Part shown: positions 48,927-60,579 of the stretch, piece after piece
Position numbering within the stretch: position 1 is the stretch's first letter
Layout of the letters: the number at the start of each line of letters is the position of its first letter
DNA from: Salvator merianae
Taxonomy: Eukaryota > Chordata > Lepidosauria > Squamata > Teiidae
NCBI GenBank assembly: GCA_003586115.2
Contig: QVOM02000034.1
Coordinates: 17,467,444-17,531,443 of the forward strand
Direction: 5' to 3'
Length of the DNA: 64,000 nucleotides
Translations under genes and position numbers: made by a program
Notes under the pieces: model-generated
What the model was told of the DNA's origin: nothing
What the model saw: the letters and a program-made list of their open reading frames with translations, nothing else
The model's database searches: none

Positions 48927-49389
48927 GTAACTTATTTATGGAAAGGGGATAAAATACAGCACGATATTTTGCAGGAATTTGCCTACTTGTGCAAGTTTTG
49001 TAGTATGTTAATTAATTGATTTAAAAATTGATATTCCACTTAAGTGAATGATTCAACAATACATGGAAATGAAAAAATAATGAATGAGAATGTTTGCAGT
49101 TATCTTCAAAGCAATTCCAAATTCGAATGTGAATACTTGATATCCTGATACCTTGAGGGTTCCCCCCCCCCAGAGGTCTTTTACCTGCTTCCTGCATACA
49201 TATTGATTTATATATACTTCTTGCTGATTTCAGATGGGTGAACACAGGTAGAATACTGCAGATAGCACTTTGGTATTGTTCCAGTCGGTGGGAATTGTTT
49301 TATACATTCAGCTATTTATTACTGTGTTCGATAGTGACGTGTTTGAATGTGCGTACTGACTCTGTTGCAAAACATTGCTTGTTAGAATG

Positions 49390-50890
49390 ATAGAAGGAAA
49401 CATAATAATAGAATAATATAATTGGAAGGGACCTCAGAGGTCATCAGGTTCAGCCCTTGCTCAATGCTGGATTTGTTAGACCATCCTTGACAGATGTCTG
49501 TCGAGTCTCTGCTTGAAGGCTTCCAGTGAAGGAGAATATAACACTCTATGAGGTAAACTATTTCACTGACTGACAGCTCTTACTGTCAGGAAGGCTTTTT
49601 AAATATCTAACCAATATCTACTTCCTTGAAGTTTCATTCCACTGGTTCTGGTCTTGCCTTCTACAGTTGATAGACCTTCAGATATTAGCTATCGTATGCT
49701 CCCAGAGCCTTCTTTTCTGCAGGATAAGCATACCTAGGTCTTTGACCCTTTCTCATAGAACTTGATTTCCAGGCTTCTTACCATCTTAGTAGCCCTTCTT
49801 TGAACTTGTTCCATTTTGACAGTTGCTTTTTTTAAATCAAAGTGCCCATAACTGGACACAGAACTTTGTATGAGGTCTGAGCAAAGCATAATAGAATGGG
49901 ATAATTATGTTCCAATGATCTGGACTTTGTGAACTTCACTTAAGAGTTCCTTCCAAGCAAGGTGAAGCCATTTATGACCAGCACAATCATTAAGATAGTC
50001 ATGGATCTGTCATTAAACCCATATTTGACCAGTTTATTAATTGTGAATAGCATGATAAACTTTGCTGAGTTTGAGATACACTGTGTCTGTGGCTTTTCCC
50101 TGTTCAACTGAGCTAGTAACTCTACCATAAAAGGAGATAAGGCATGGCTTGTTTGTCACAAGTCCATGTTGGCTTCTTTGATTATTGAATTCCTATCTAA
50201 GTGCTTCAAAATATGCCTGATTCCTATGCTTTCCTGCCAGTCCCTCTGCTTCTGTTCTGCTCTTCTGGTTCTGGCTGTAAGTCCTTCAGTCCTTCATCAG
50301 TTATCCCATTCCTCGGCTGTATACTTGACTCCATTGACTCCAGCCTTTTTTTAGTGTACCCATTTTGCCATTGTGTAAAACTTTCCTGATGTGCCTGGTA
50401 AGACATGCACCAAACAGGGCCTTCCCCATTTTTGTAAGATGGAGTTCATTACTTTCCAGAAATTCTTCATGTACGAAGCTTAGTTCATAGCTGAGAAATT
50501 GTTTTCAATGACACCATCTACATGACCAATAGTTCACTTCTAGGATCCTGTTCTCTCTTGTTGCACCATGTCCATTCACTGGAAGGATTAAATGAAGAAA
50601 TAATGTGTGTTCCCAGTACCTTCAGCTTCATAGTTTCTAGAAATTGCATCAAAGTCCCTTCTTGCAGTGCCATTTAACCCCACATGTATCAGCAGGAATG
50701 AGTAGGACTGAAGTCCATAGGACTGAAAAATCTTGGCACATCCTGGATTTGACAACACACTTGTTGTGATATGTTGTCAAGTCTGCACACAACAGCCTCA
50801 GTTCCTCTCAGAGGACAGCCTACCACTTCACTCTTGGGTCTAATTGATAGGGATCCACGTGCTTTTCAAACCTTTATTTGAGGTCTGGGT
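49390..50890 (-). repeat. Degenerate CR1 LINE spanning ORF1 to 3' UTR
   Basis: Read on the minus strand from the right: 50570-50890 keeps scraps of a CR1 ORF1 (CPLRGTEAVVCRLD, QVCCQIQDVPRF). 49940-50200 keeps reverse-transcriptase residues (a NSIIKEANMDL-like piece and FTINKLVKYGF). 49400-49900 is the CR1 terminal region, ending with tggaagggacctcagaggtc near 49420-49440. Stops and frameshifts abound. The segment at about 50220-50430 is not clearly CR1 and may be a separate insertion. Confidence 0.75.
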
Positions 50891-51224
50891 TGCCAAATCT
50901 TGTTCAGGTTCTGTGAATTATTTTCCTGAGCTCTATAGTCACCAACTGCCTCCTGATCTTTCTGTATTGGTAAGCAATAACAAATTAAAATGTGTTAACA
51001 CGTGTGACCAATCTGAGGAAATGCTCTAGAAAGCTCCTCACTCAGTCATCCTAACTATCCATTACCATGTCATAAAACAGAATTAAAATAGATAATTCCA
51101 CCCGTCATTCCATGTGCAATGTTACTTTTTTCTTTTTTTTTAACTGGCACCAAAGCAATAACAACAAAGCCACAAGAGAGTATTTCACAGTGGGTGCTAT
51201 TAAACACACTTAAAGAGGCATCTT

Positions 51225-51595
51225 CTGGGCAAATTTGGGTCTGTAATGACAAAATTTTCCCCTTGAATTCCCCTTACACTGTCTTCAAGTCTGAGAAAGG
51301 TTGCCTCTTCAACATTCACAATTTCATAACTCGGAAGATATCTCAAACTTAAGCCGGTTTGGGCAGAAAACTGCATAAGCAAAGAGGCGTAGATTTCCCA
51401 TCCAGTAGCCAATCAGTGGATAGCACCCTTGTAGACAGGTTAGGTTGCTTGAGCTGGATGCGAAAAAAGGCTTCAGTGTAAGGCAAGTCTAAGTGATATA
51501 TTCAGAACAACTGTTTGGAAGGCATTTTTTTGTGCGTCTAGGGATGGGATGCTTATTCTTAAAGAGACTATTTTTAAAAGCCCTGTTTAAATGTT
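51225..51595. mobile_element. Second copy of the 7988-8365 MITE (diverged)
   Basis: It matches the first copy over its length in the same order and orientation: gggcaaatttg, gatatctcaaact, agccaatcagtgg, atagcacccttgtag, cagtgtaaggcaag, tctagggatgggatgct and aaaagccctgttt. Both terminal ends are decayed and no duplication is visible. Confidence 0.75.
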
Positions 51596-51997
51596 TCCAG
51601 TATTTCAGGCCACAGCGAAGAACAGTCCCCTTCACACCCTCTGAGCCTATGCTGGAGAAAGTACTATCAGAAAGGCTTCAAATGCTAAACCCAAGGTTCA
51701 AAGAGTCAGGGACAGCAAAAGGATAGGAAAGGGCGGAAGATACTGCAACGTGGAGCCATGTGTGAGTTTATAGGTAAAAAGCAGCTGCTTGAATTAGGCC
51801 TGGAGATAGATTGGAAACCACTATACTTCATGTTTCAGGAGTCAAATGATAAATATACTGTACAAATGTGAACCAGGTTTAAAACTGAGAGGGGAAACGC
51901 ACAATATGTTTTTTGTTAGTGATCATTCCATTTTCCTGCCTGTAACTGTTTCGTAGATATTTGTTTAGAACCATGTTCTTTGTGTGCTTTGTTCCAG

Positions 51998-52681
51998 TGC
52001 CTTCGATCAAAACAGAGCCCATTGATGATTATGATCCTGCTTTAATCTGCAATACAGTACACAGTGGCCTGGGAACAGTAACACAGCCTTATTATTCACA
52101 CCATACAATGGCCTCTGAATCTCCTTCCTGTCTTGTGGCCACAATGGCTTCCTGCCAGCAACTGCGAACAAGCCTGTCTTCTCCTGAATCTCGATATCCT
52201 CAACAAAATCCAGGGGCTGTAATATACCAAAGAAGCAAGAGCCTCAGTCCCAGCCATCTGGGTTACCAGCAATCGAGCTTAATGGCTGCACAAGTGTCCA
52301 TTCCAGATGTTCACAGGTCAGTGCTGGTGCATACAAGTTCCCCCAGTCAAAGCTCAGCAGTGCTCCATCATTCTCCAGCCAATCAGCAGTCTTCCCCTGT
52401 GATTCACTGCTCTCCCACTGCCAATCAGCAGCTGAGGTGTGAAAGCCATCAAGAATTTCAACACATCATGTGCAGTGAAAATTTCACTTCCAGTGGAGTG
52501 AGAACCAGCCAACCTCAGGTCAACCAAGCACAAAGGTTAAGCCCGGGATCTTATCCTACCGTGATTCAGCAGCAGAGAACAGCCAAAAATGGACCACCAG
52601 TAAGCGAACAGAAGGAAGTAGGGCCAGCCGGAGTCACTGTTAAACAGGAACAGAATCTTGACCAAGCCTATTTGGATGATG
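51998..52681 (+). CDS. NFATC2: NFATC2 coding exon (C-terminal transactivation domain; human exon 9 equivalent)
   Basis: This 684-nt exon encodes 227 whole codons plus split codons at both ends. It covers most of the Gln/Ser/Pro-rich C-terminal activation domain, diagnostic of the long NFATC2 isoforms. It opens VPSIKTEPIDDY and closes at the DQAYLDD motif, where the isoforms diverge. Two sumoylation-type sites (psi-K-x-E) are kept: IKTE with Lys at 52009-52011 and VKQE with Lys at 52642-52644. These correspond to the sites described at Lys684 and Lys897 of the mammalian protein. The middle (52060-52560) is low-complexity and more divergent, with blocks such as QRSKSLSPS and CESHQEFQHIM conserved. 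Around 52570 the stretch QQQRTAKNG lacks about five residues present in human. Acceptor ttgttccag, donor ATG|gtaaga. The upstream reading MFRTMFF and the frame after 52681 are intronic. Confidence 0.95.
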
Positions 52682-53049
52682 GTAAGAAACACCATCTTTT
52701 AAAAAACCCATTCTTTAGAAAGATCTTAGAAAGTTTTTCTTCCTTTCCTTCTAAGAATACAAAGCTATTGCTTGGAAGATTATATCTCTGTGTGCTGCAA
52801 AAACGAATCTTTCAGTTATTATTTTGGCGACTGATAATATCATTTAAGATTCTGAAAAACATACAGTAGTTCCTTTAATTTTCTAGAAAAATATTTGCAT
52901 ACATTTTTGCAGTATATTCTTGCAGTTTCACAAACAAAAGTACAAGCTAAAAAAGCTGGAAAAAATGGCACTAATTTCTTTATTTAAAAAGAAAAAAAAT
53001 AGAATATGTGCAGATGCTGGTTTGTTAAATTTATTTGGTAATGTACTAT

Positions 53050-53191
53050 GGGCCTTTCTGCACTTTCTGCCTTAGAATGGTATAATTGTAGTCCAGCTGC
53101 TCCTGGTATAGCTGTGGAGTGCTTCACAGCTGTACCAGGAGCAGCTGGACTATAATAATCCCATTCTAAGGTAGAAAGTGCAGAAAGGCCC
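53050..53191. mobile_element. Fold-back MITE of the GGCCCTTT family, 142 bp
   Basis: Nearly the whole element is one palindrome. The left arm (gggcctttctgcactttctg, then agtccagctgctcctgg) is repeated inverted in the right arm with only a few mismatches, leaving a very short loop near 53122. TAT flanks both ends (53047-53049, 53192-53194). The low arm divergence suggests a young copy. Confidence 0.9.
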
Positions 53192-53194
53192 TAT

Positions 53195-54105
53195 ATGCCC
53201 AAAAAAGTGGTAAGAATGTTAAGCATTCTAAACAGCATGTGCTAGGCCTGCAGGCTAAAATCTTTCAGAGGTTTGTAGTGATTCTAGAGTGTGCTGATTA
53301 AGGAAAGTGTTGGTCTTTTGCGGTGAGTGAGTTGCAAATATGTTTGTTTTTGGAGCTTATTTGCTGAATTAACAGATTAGGCAGTTGGCTAAGCAGTAGT
53401 GGTGCCTGTTGTGTATATTTAGATAGAATAGCAAAACCTATCCATTTTTATTTCAGAATTTGAATTGTATTTTTCAAGATGATGGTTAAGCTATTGATTA
53501 TATCCTATTGAAATATTCACAATTATTATAGGATCTACGTAAATAGAAGCTAATTATTTTGAGTGGGGGGGGGGAAGGAGTAGATTTTACCTTCATAGTA
53601 AAAGCTTTTTCTGGAATTGTTAAAGCGGCTTCTCTGGCATTGTGCAGATGCCCGAGGTCACTCTAATCACTGGGTGAATTGGGACTCTGAGTCTTTAAAA
53701 TGGTCATTAAAATTAGAGAGTTAAGGCCACAGAGAGGTGCTGGAGGACAAAACACATGCCTGAATTCCTCAACAGTAACTGTTATGGAGAATTAGAAGGG
53801 TAAAAGGTGTGAAATCAATAAAATGGGTAAAGTTCGTGTAAGAGAAGTTTGATTAATGTAACACAGCTGATATAAGATAAATAGGAACATTCTAGAAGTA
53901 TTCTAGAGTAGTTATTTTACAGGAGTCAGTGAGAAGGAAGTTGCTCAGATATCTTATTTTAACTCAGTTGAAATTATCTGGGGCAATGCTTGACATGCAG
54001 AAAAGACGGAGAAGGTTTGCAACACTGTAGCTTCCCTTCCTATAATATTGCCACTGTTCCTCTACAGCATGCAGGATGTGTGGATAGCAGAAACAGAACA
54101 CAGAG
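53195..54105. other. Unassigned intron sequence
   Basis: AT-rich with a G-run at 53565-53573; nothing recognisable. Confidence 0.4.
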
Positions 54106-54109
54106 CTAA

Positions 54110-54519
54110 GGCCTTTTCCACACTTGCCTGGTGTAGCATAAGGGAGGCCCTTCCCCCACTTAGTATGCTCTGTCTGCACAGGATGGAGCATAGACCTGAC
54201 CAGGATACCCAAAATAGCATCCTGGGCCAATCTACTGGTAGACCTCTTTTTCAAGGTCATACTGGACCATGGAAGCATGCGGATGGCATACATCTGCCGT
54301 TTACTATACCATAGGGGGATCATTTTGGTGGCACTGAAGTAGGTCCCCCAGGAGCTTTCAAGCCCCCGTGCTGACTCTGAAACTGGTGCAAGCTTTGGAC
54401 ATATGTGGGGTTAGCATACTGATATTTTGCACCAAGAGTGATCTGTCCCAGCTAGAGACAGATTGCTTCAACCAATACACCCTGTACTGGACTGCCCAAG
54501 GTAAGTGTTAAATCCACCC
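54110..54519. mobile_element. MITE of the GGCCCTTT family, long form (410 bp)
   Basis: TAA on both flanks (54107-54109, 54520-54522), a textbook TWA duplication. Left end ggccttttccacacttgcc; right end in reverse gggtggatttaacacttacc. The interior has cctctttttcaaggtcatac and matches 8494-8907 inverted. Confidence 0.8.
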
Positions 54520-55029
54520 TAAGTTATAGTTGACCCTTATATTACCCTTTTGCTGACTACAGTTTTGCCGCGCCACAGTCAGCAAAATCCAGTGTATAAT
54601 GTAGTGGTAAAAAGTATTGCATAGCACAAAACTGCCTTAAATGAGTAAATGATCCATTACAGGACAGTAGGTAGAATCTTTGCAACTATTCTACCTGCTC
54701 ACCCTTCGTTTCTCTTCCGTTTATAAGTTCCACCCTCATGCTTCTTCCTATTTGCACTGAAGCCTTAGGGGAAAGAAGTGAAGGTCACTCCTGTCTCGTC
54801 TTTGATACAAAATTGCCCAATAACAGTGGAGGTTTTAAAGAATGTCCTGTGGCATAATTTTGTGGCTGTACTTCTATAATCTCAATCATGATTGGTTATC
54901 TTTTCTGAGGCGCTGTTTATTTTTTACTCAGTAAGATGCAGTTTGAAGTGTGTGAACAATACCATTCCTCCTTTTAATACCGGATACCTATACAGTTTGT
55001 TTGGTGGCTGCAAAATCTTATGATAGCTC

Positions 55030-55262
55030 GCAGTTGGGCCTTCGCAGTGGTAGCACCTTCCCCTTGGAATGTCCTCCTTGTGCTGGTTGTGAGGTGCCTA
55101 TGCTTACAACTTTGTTTCTCCCCTGGCTCACTCAGTTTTTAATGTGTTTTTAACTGCTGTTTTTATTCTGTTTTTACCCTTGCTCTTAATGTATTATATA
55201 CTGCTTTGAGATTTTTTTAAAAATGGAAAGCGGTATAAAAATGTCTTTAAATAAATAAATAA
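55030..55262 (+). repeat. L2-type LINE 3' end
   Basis: A frame-decayed C-terminus (AFAVVAPSPWNVLL) is followed by a UTR with tttttaatgtgtttttaact, ctgctttgagatttttttaa and an aaataaataaataaa end. It is the best-preserved L2 tail here. Confidence 0.8.
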
Positions 55263-55264
55263 AA

Positions 55265-56735
55265 TTAGCTTGCATGATCTAGGGCCACAGTTGAGTTTAG
55301 GACTTTGATTTGGTACCTGTTGTTAGAGGTGTGTTTTAAAATTCTTGTCTGTTGGGTCCTATTTTTTGTCCTTTTCCATCCTAGTTTGCTCTTCTCTAGA
55401 AAAGAGAGGAAGAAGCTTTTAAAAAGTCAAAAATGGTTGATAATCCATTTTCAAAGTTTGCTAGACATCCTCTAACTTGCTAGACATCCTGAACAATGAG
55501 AAGCACGATTCTGGTGTTTTCTCCCATCAGTGGACCTCTGCTGGTGTAGTGTTGCCTCAAGTCTTCTCTCCAGCACTGAAGTCAGTTGGGTTCTTTGCAT
55601 TCCCTAACAAGTGAGGAATCACAAGTCTTTTTCTGCACAAGTAAATCTCAAGATGATTGTTTTGGGGATATTTGGGAATATAAGGAGAGAGAGACTAAGG
55701 GTTCATTGGTGCAGCTGTTGCAGAAGTTGTTGCGTGTGAGGATGCAAGTTGAGTTTTTCAGGGTGAGTTTATATGGAAATATAAGTGCAGAAGTAATTCT
55801 CATTTTGCTTAGTGGTGTTTGCTCCCAAGTGAGATAAAGAATTCAGCTCAGGTTAAGGAGAAAAATGTGGTAGAAATGCAACTTCCACTTCTAAATACTA
55901 TAGAAAAAAAATCAGTTCTTGCTTTTCAAAATTGGATGAATGTATACTTGTGTCTAAATATATAATCAAGCTAGAATTACTTAGCAGAGTAATTCTTTCT
56001 TAAGCTGCAGTATTATTTAATTTAATTAGACCTGGCCACACAGTTGCTGTAAGCTGTGAGCAGTTCTTCTCTTATGTACAACAAAATGATCTGATGTGAT
56101 AAAAACACATAATTTTACTGCAAGGTCCCATTTTTTCTTTAACTGATGAAACTGAATTGTGGTATTTCAATACCAGCTTGCTTCAAAAAAAAAAAAAAAG
56201 CACAAAACTATACATTATTCTCTTATAGTCTGACTCATTCTCAGAATTTATTACAGTCATTGACCAGATAAAACATACAAACTTACAAAAAGGATAAAAC
56301 TGAAAATATACCATATTAGCCAGGAGATAATCATTGCCAGATACTATATATGATGTAGCAGACACTGAAGGAAGCTATGTCATCAGAACAGAAAGCAGTA
56401 ACTGAAGATAAAATAGATCAGAGTGACCTTGAAAATTCAACAACAAAGAACTTATAAGCTGCGGATGAGCATCTTTATAAAAGGAGCAATAAAGGAAGAC
56501 GTGAGGCGCTGCTTCTGTAACCCACATACCACACACTGTACACCACACAGACAAAGCCTGTCTGAGTGCAGGATTTTATTTAATTTCCCCTCCAAAAGAG
56601 CTGTGGGGAGGGCATTGAATTATACCAAAGAGAAGTTGCAATTTATTTTAAATATCTGGCAATCCAATAGAAAACCTGCTGATGATATTATATTAGCATC
56701 AGTCCTGTGAGTTATGCCATTAGTGTTGATTTCTC
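55265..56735. other. Unassigned intron sequence
   Basis: AT-rich, with an A-run at 56187-56201. No exon or repeat recognised. Confidence 0.4.
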
Positions 56736-56736
56736 A

Positions 56737-57076
56737 GGCTCTTTCTGCACTCACCATTAGTGTGGTCTAGACAGGAGTCCAAGGGCCTCCTTTCTGCACA
56801 CTGGTGTGGGTAGGGGAAGCCCTGCCTTCTCCTAGAACGCTTTGTCCACAATGGTTAAACCAAAAGAGCAGAATGGCACCCTATCCCGTTCTACTGGTAG
56901 ATCTCAACAGTTAGATCTATCAGTGTAGCCGTAGGTCTGTGGGGGACCCTTTTTGGTGACACTCTAGGAAGTGCTGCTGGAAGGGCCCTCCTGGGGGCTC
57001 CAAAAGCATAGGGCAGGTTGCATATCCTGGCCTACGGCATCCAGGGCACATAATGAAGGTTAGTGCAGAAACAATC
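56737..57076. mobile_element. MITE of the GGCCCTTT family, long form (340 bp)
   Basis: TCA flanks both ends (56734-56736, 57077-57079). Left end ggctctttctgcactcacc; right end in reverse gattgtttctgcactaacc. The interior has ctgtgggggaccctttttgg as in 29881-30413. Confidence 0.8.
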
Positions 57077-57079
57077 TCA

Positions 57080-59170
57080 GACATGGTCAAAACTCTCTGA
57101 GAAGTTTGAATTGTAACACTGGCTTGTACATAATACCATCTGAACACCTGCCCTATAGTAAAAAAGTTAATGTAATGCAATTTGTAATAGTAAAAATGCC
57201 TAAACTATCTTCAAAAGGAAAAAAAATCCCATGAACCCAGTATCATTGATAGGTTCATTTTAAAACCATTTTAAAATATTTTCTTCTTAAATTTAACTTT
57301 TACAGATGCTTCATGAGCCGTAATTTCATCTAAGAATTTTGTTTTTTTCCAGGTTTGCAGTCAAGCCTGTGAATTTATGGTTGAGATTATTTTGCTTATA
57401 GTCCAGCCTTAATATTTCTACCTTTCTCCATAATCTTTCTCCAGCTTCTTCTATTTGTAAATCCTTGGAGGCAGAGTTATCTTCCTATTCTCTTTAAAAC
57501 GTTCTTTGTAAAATTATTTACAATTGCTTGGCTCACATGTTTTGATTCTGCTCTTTTAAAAGATATTTTGTTAAGACAAATCAGTTGTCACCTCTAGGCG
57601 GATAGAGACACTCTGAAATATGAGGAGACATAACAGACAAAATAGAAATAAGGGTGTGAAACACCACTCTTCTGTCCTCCATTTTAGGTCATTCAGTGGG
57701 CTTTCATGGCTATATGAGCATTCTAGCCTGACTCTCTAGCCATTGTACTATAATGCCTTTGAAAACATAATGTCTGGTACACTGAACCCACCTCTATGAA
57801 ATCAGTAGCTCTACTTGTGTGACATTACTTGCTATGCCTCCAGTGGAAGCCCACCAGCAGGCCACCTACTCCATATTCCACCAGATGCTACTGTATGCAG
57901 TGCTGTTTTATGCAATACAGTGGGTTTTCTGGAACCAAGCCAAGATGTTAAATGTCAAATGAACCTTAAAAAAACTGGCTCAGTGTGAACCAAAGCAGGC
58001 GCCTGCTTGGCTTGGTTTAGTTTGTCCAAACAATACACCTTCCCCAGCCCATGTCAGGCCTGTAAACAGAAAATGATACTGCCAAGAAGAGGTTTTTCAC
58101 CTGTTTACAGACCTGGCAAGGGATGGGTAAGGCCTGGAACCACATTGTACTACACGATGACATCACATACCCCAATGCATTGCTGTATACCCTTGCCCCT
58201 TCTAGATATAAAAGCATAGGAAGGGAATTGAGGGAGTAGAGACAAGCACAAGCAAATGTTTACCTCGGCTCCCTTATCCCTAGGGCTAGGTTTGCTAGTT
58301 TTTCCACTCAGCAAACATGGCATTCATTTAGAAAGGCTATGCTGATTCGTTAAGGGTCATGAGCCTTGTGAACTCAAACCTTGATTACTATTACTTAATT
58401 GGGGCCATTTTATCTGTGAATTGGTTTTTGTCTTGAGGGAGTCACTCCTAAAGTAGGAATGTGCTGAACTGCAGTTTGTATCAACCAAACCGCTCAGAGA
58501 GGCCCAGGACTCTCGGCTGCCTCACCCGACAGCCCCAGGCTCTCTATGGTATCTCGAGCCCCCTCTGGAGTAGATGTGGTCCATGTAAACAGTGCAGGAA
58601 ACTCACCTCTTGGAAATCCTCTCCATGCAATGCGGCCACCACTATTAATCTTCTCCCCATGAGCATGCCCACAGCACATCCAAATGCGACATCACTGTGC
58701 AGGTGCCCAGTGCACCTGTGTGATAATGTTGTGCTTGCACACAGTCCTGCCCTTTGGAAGGAGTAGAGATGGATGATGTAGGTGGGCCTGTGTTTTATGT
58801 CACTCATCCAAGCTTTGTTGAGCCTAATGGATTGAACAGTGGACAACTGAAGGATATTAATTGTCTACAAGTAACTAAAGGGCTAGATTATGTTTGCTGG
58901 CTTTCATTGTAGTACACAATCCCTATTTACTTTTCTTAGCTCCATTGTTGCTTTTCAAGATGTCCTTAAATTACCTATAGTTTTTCCTTAATTCTTAGAA
59001 GTTTGATGAGGGATTATAATGAAAGTACTTCTTGTCCTGGAAGGCAGCTAAACATGGTGCTGTGCTATCTTCTTATTTCATGCTCGCTCATGAAAGGGAC
59101 TACAGTGTATACATTTTTTTCTTTTTGCAGATTATGTTTCTTGCATTTTTCAACTCCTCTTGATTGTCCT
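57080..59170. other. Mostly unassigned intron sequence
   Basis: Contains a perfect short palindrome aagcaggcgcctgctt at 57994-58009 inside a stretch that looks like a decayed MITE, but ends could not be fixed. The 101- and 100-codon frames near 58.5-58.8 kb overlap on opposite strands and have no motifs. Confidence 0.4.
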
Positions 59171-59173
59171 TGC

Positions 59174-59634
59174 CTGTATTCAGATGGGGTCTAAAACCTG
59201 GGATTAGCCCAGCACTGTATTGGGATTAAAACACGTATCCATAATAATCCCAACATAGTCCCAGGATACTGAAGTGATATCCCAGGATATAGCAATTGCA
59301 GAAAAAAGAATACCAAACCCGGAGTTTCTCACATAACAATATTACTCACCTTGTCTGGTGCTTGCTTCCGGGTTTTTTTCCAGAGGAAAATATCCACTAT
59401 GCAAGTGCAGGGGTGAGTCCCAGCTGAAAATACCCACCACACAAGAATGGGGCTGGGCACTTGCACACTTCCAGGTATTTTGTGCTATCAGACACATCAT
59501 GGGATCAAGCGCCAGAACAGTAAGGGCCCAGGTTCCCTCTGTGATTTTGCTCTGCCATCTAGCAAGGACAGTGAGAAGCAGTTGTGGAACCTAAGCAAGA
59601 TCCCACATTTTCTTTTTGCCACCTGGAGGCAGCC
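59174..59634. mobile_element. MITE with unlike ends (ggctgc...cagaca family), inverted copy
   Basis: The right end in reverse is ggctgcctccaggtggc, then aaaatgtgggatcttgc, matching the left end of 27119. The left side carries taaaacctgggattagccc and aatcccaacatagtcccagg. The left boundary is approximate. Confidence 0.7.
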
Positions 59635-59940
59635 TTTGTTTCCTTATATGAAAAAGCCCCATGGAAGGACCTTGCTGATATTTTGATGGCATATGAAATA
59701 TTTTCTACTAAAAAAAACTTAACAGGAAGTGTCCTGTTTCAGGTACATAATAAAATTATAGACTCTCTGTCTTGCTCAGCTTCCTTGGACAGTCGTAAAG
59801 ATATCCAGGCAGCAAAGCATCGGTGCTGTGCCTGGGGACCCTGGGGACCGTCACCAATTCCCTTCTGTCCCTCCAGAAAAGTCCCTGAAGTTCTTGTCCC
59901 CATGTTACTCTCTGGCTAGTCATCCTCTCACCATAATTCT

Positions 59941-59966
59941 GTTTTATTTTATTTTATTTTATTTTA
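59941..59966. repeat. (TTTTA)n microsatellite
   Basis: Five pentanucleotide units. Confidence 0.9.
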
Positions 59967-60534
59967 ATGTCAATTGAGAAGAGCTGGCTCCAGTGCCTAG
60001 CTCCACTGCCAGATTGGTGCCTCTCTGGACCTTATAGTTCCACTGGCGGCAAGCATTCAGCAAGGCTGCAGACTACACAGCACTGGAAAAGCTATGCATA
60101 GGATTAATAATTTGTGGACATGCCTTAGCCACCTTGAATATGAGCACAATATATTTTTGCAACTATTCCATGTGAATTTTGCCAAAGCCCTTCATTCGCT
60201 GTGATAATTTTCACGTCTTTAGTAAAAATCCAGGCAATAATTTTGACGGAGCCCAAAATATTTTATCCCAGGTGATCAGACAGTAAAAGCCATCACCGGC
60301 TAGGCTGAATCCTCTGTGTACTTTCACAGCAATTGCTTTAGGGTTCATATTATGGTCTGCATTCTTTGGCAATAAATTATATTTTACCTGATTGGCAGAC
60401 TAGGAGAAGAAGGAAAGAAAAGCAAAAAAGAGAACCGCATAAGAGAGAAAATAAAACCAGCAGGATCTTCACAGTTGCAAAGCCATAGCTAGGTTGTGAT
60501 TTTTGAATTTGTACTAGGTACAAAACATTTGTAG

Positions 60535-60570
60535 ATTTGTTTGTTTGTTTGTTTGTTTGCTTGCTTGTTT
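60535..60570. repeat. (GTTT)n microsatellite
   Basis: GTTT units with some GCTT variants. Confidence 0.9.
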
Positions 60571-60579
60571 TAATTGCTT

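Larger units (their letters stand above)
48927..51997 (+). other. NFATC2: NFATC2 intron, 3.07 kb
   Basis: This intron lies between the NLS exon and the transactivation exon. About half is a degenerate minus-strand CR1 LINE (49390-50890). A second copy of the TTA-type MITE occupies about 51225-51595, ending roughly 400 bp upstream of the exon acceptor. No coding feature was recognised. Confidence 0.9.

Noticed and set aside
51998..52681. Assignment to NFATC3 instead of NFATC2
   Set aside because: The GGQQMILTGQNF and IWEMEATVDKDKSQP stretches, the IKTEP start and the LDD junction all fit NFATC2 as remembered; NFATC3 has quite different sequence in the RHR-C and no matching C-terminal domain.
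57350..57400. ttttttccag acceptor-like site as a possible last NFATC2 exon
   Set aside because: Joining at this site gives only a few residues before a stop, and they match neither known NFATC2 ending.
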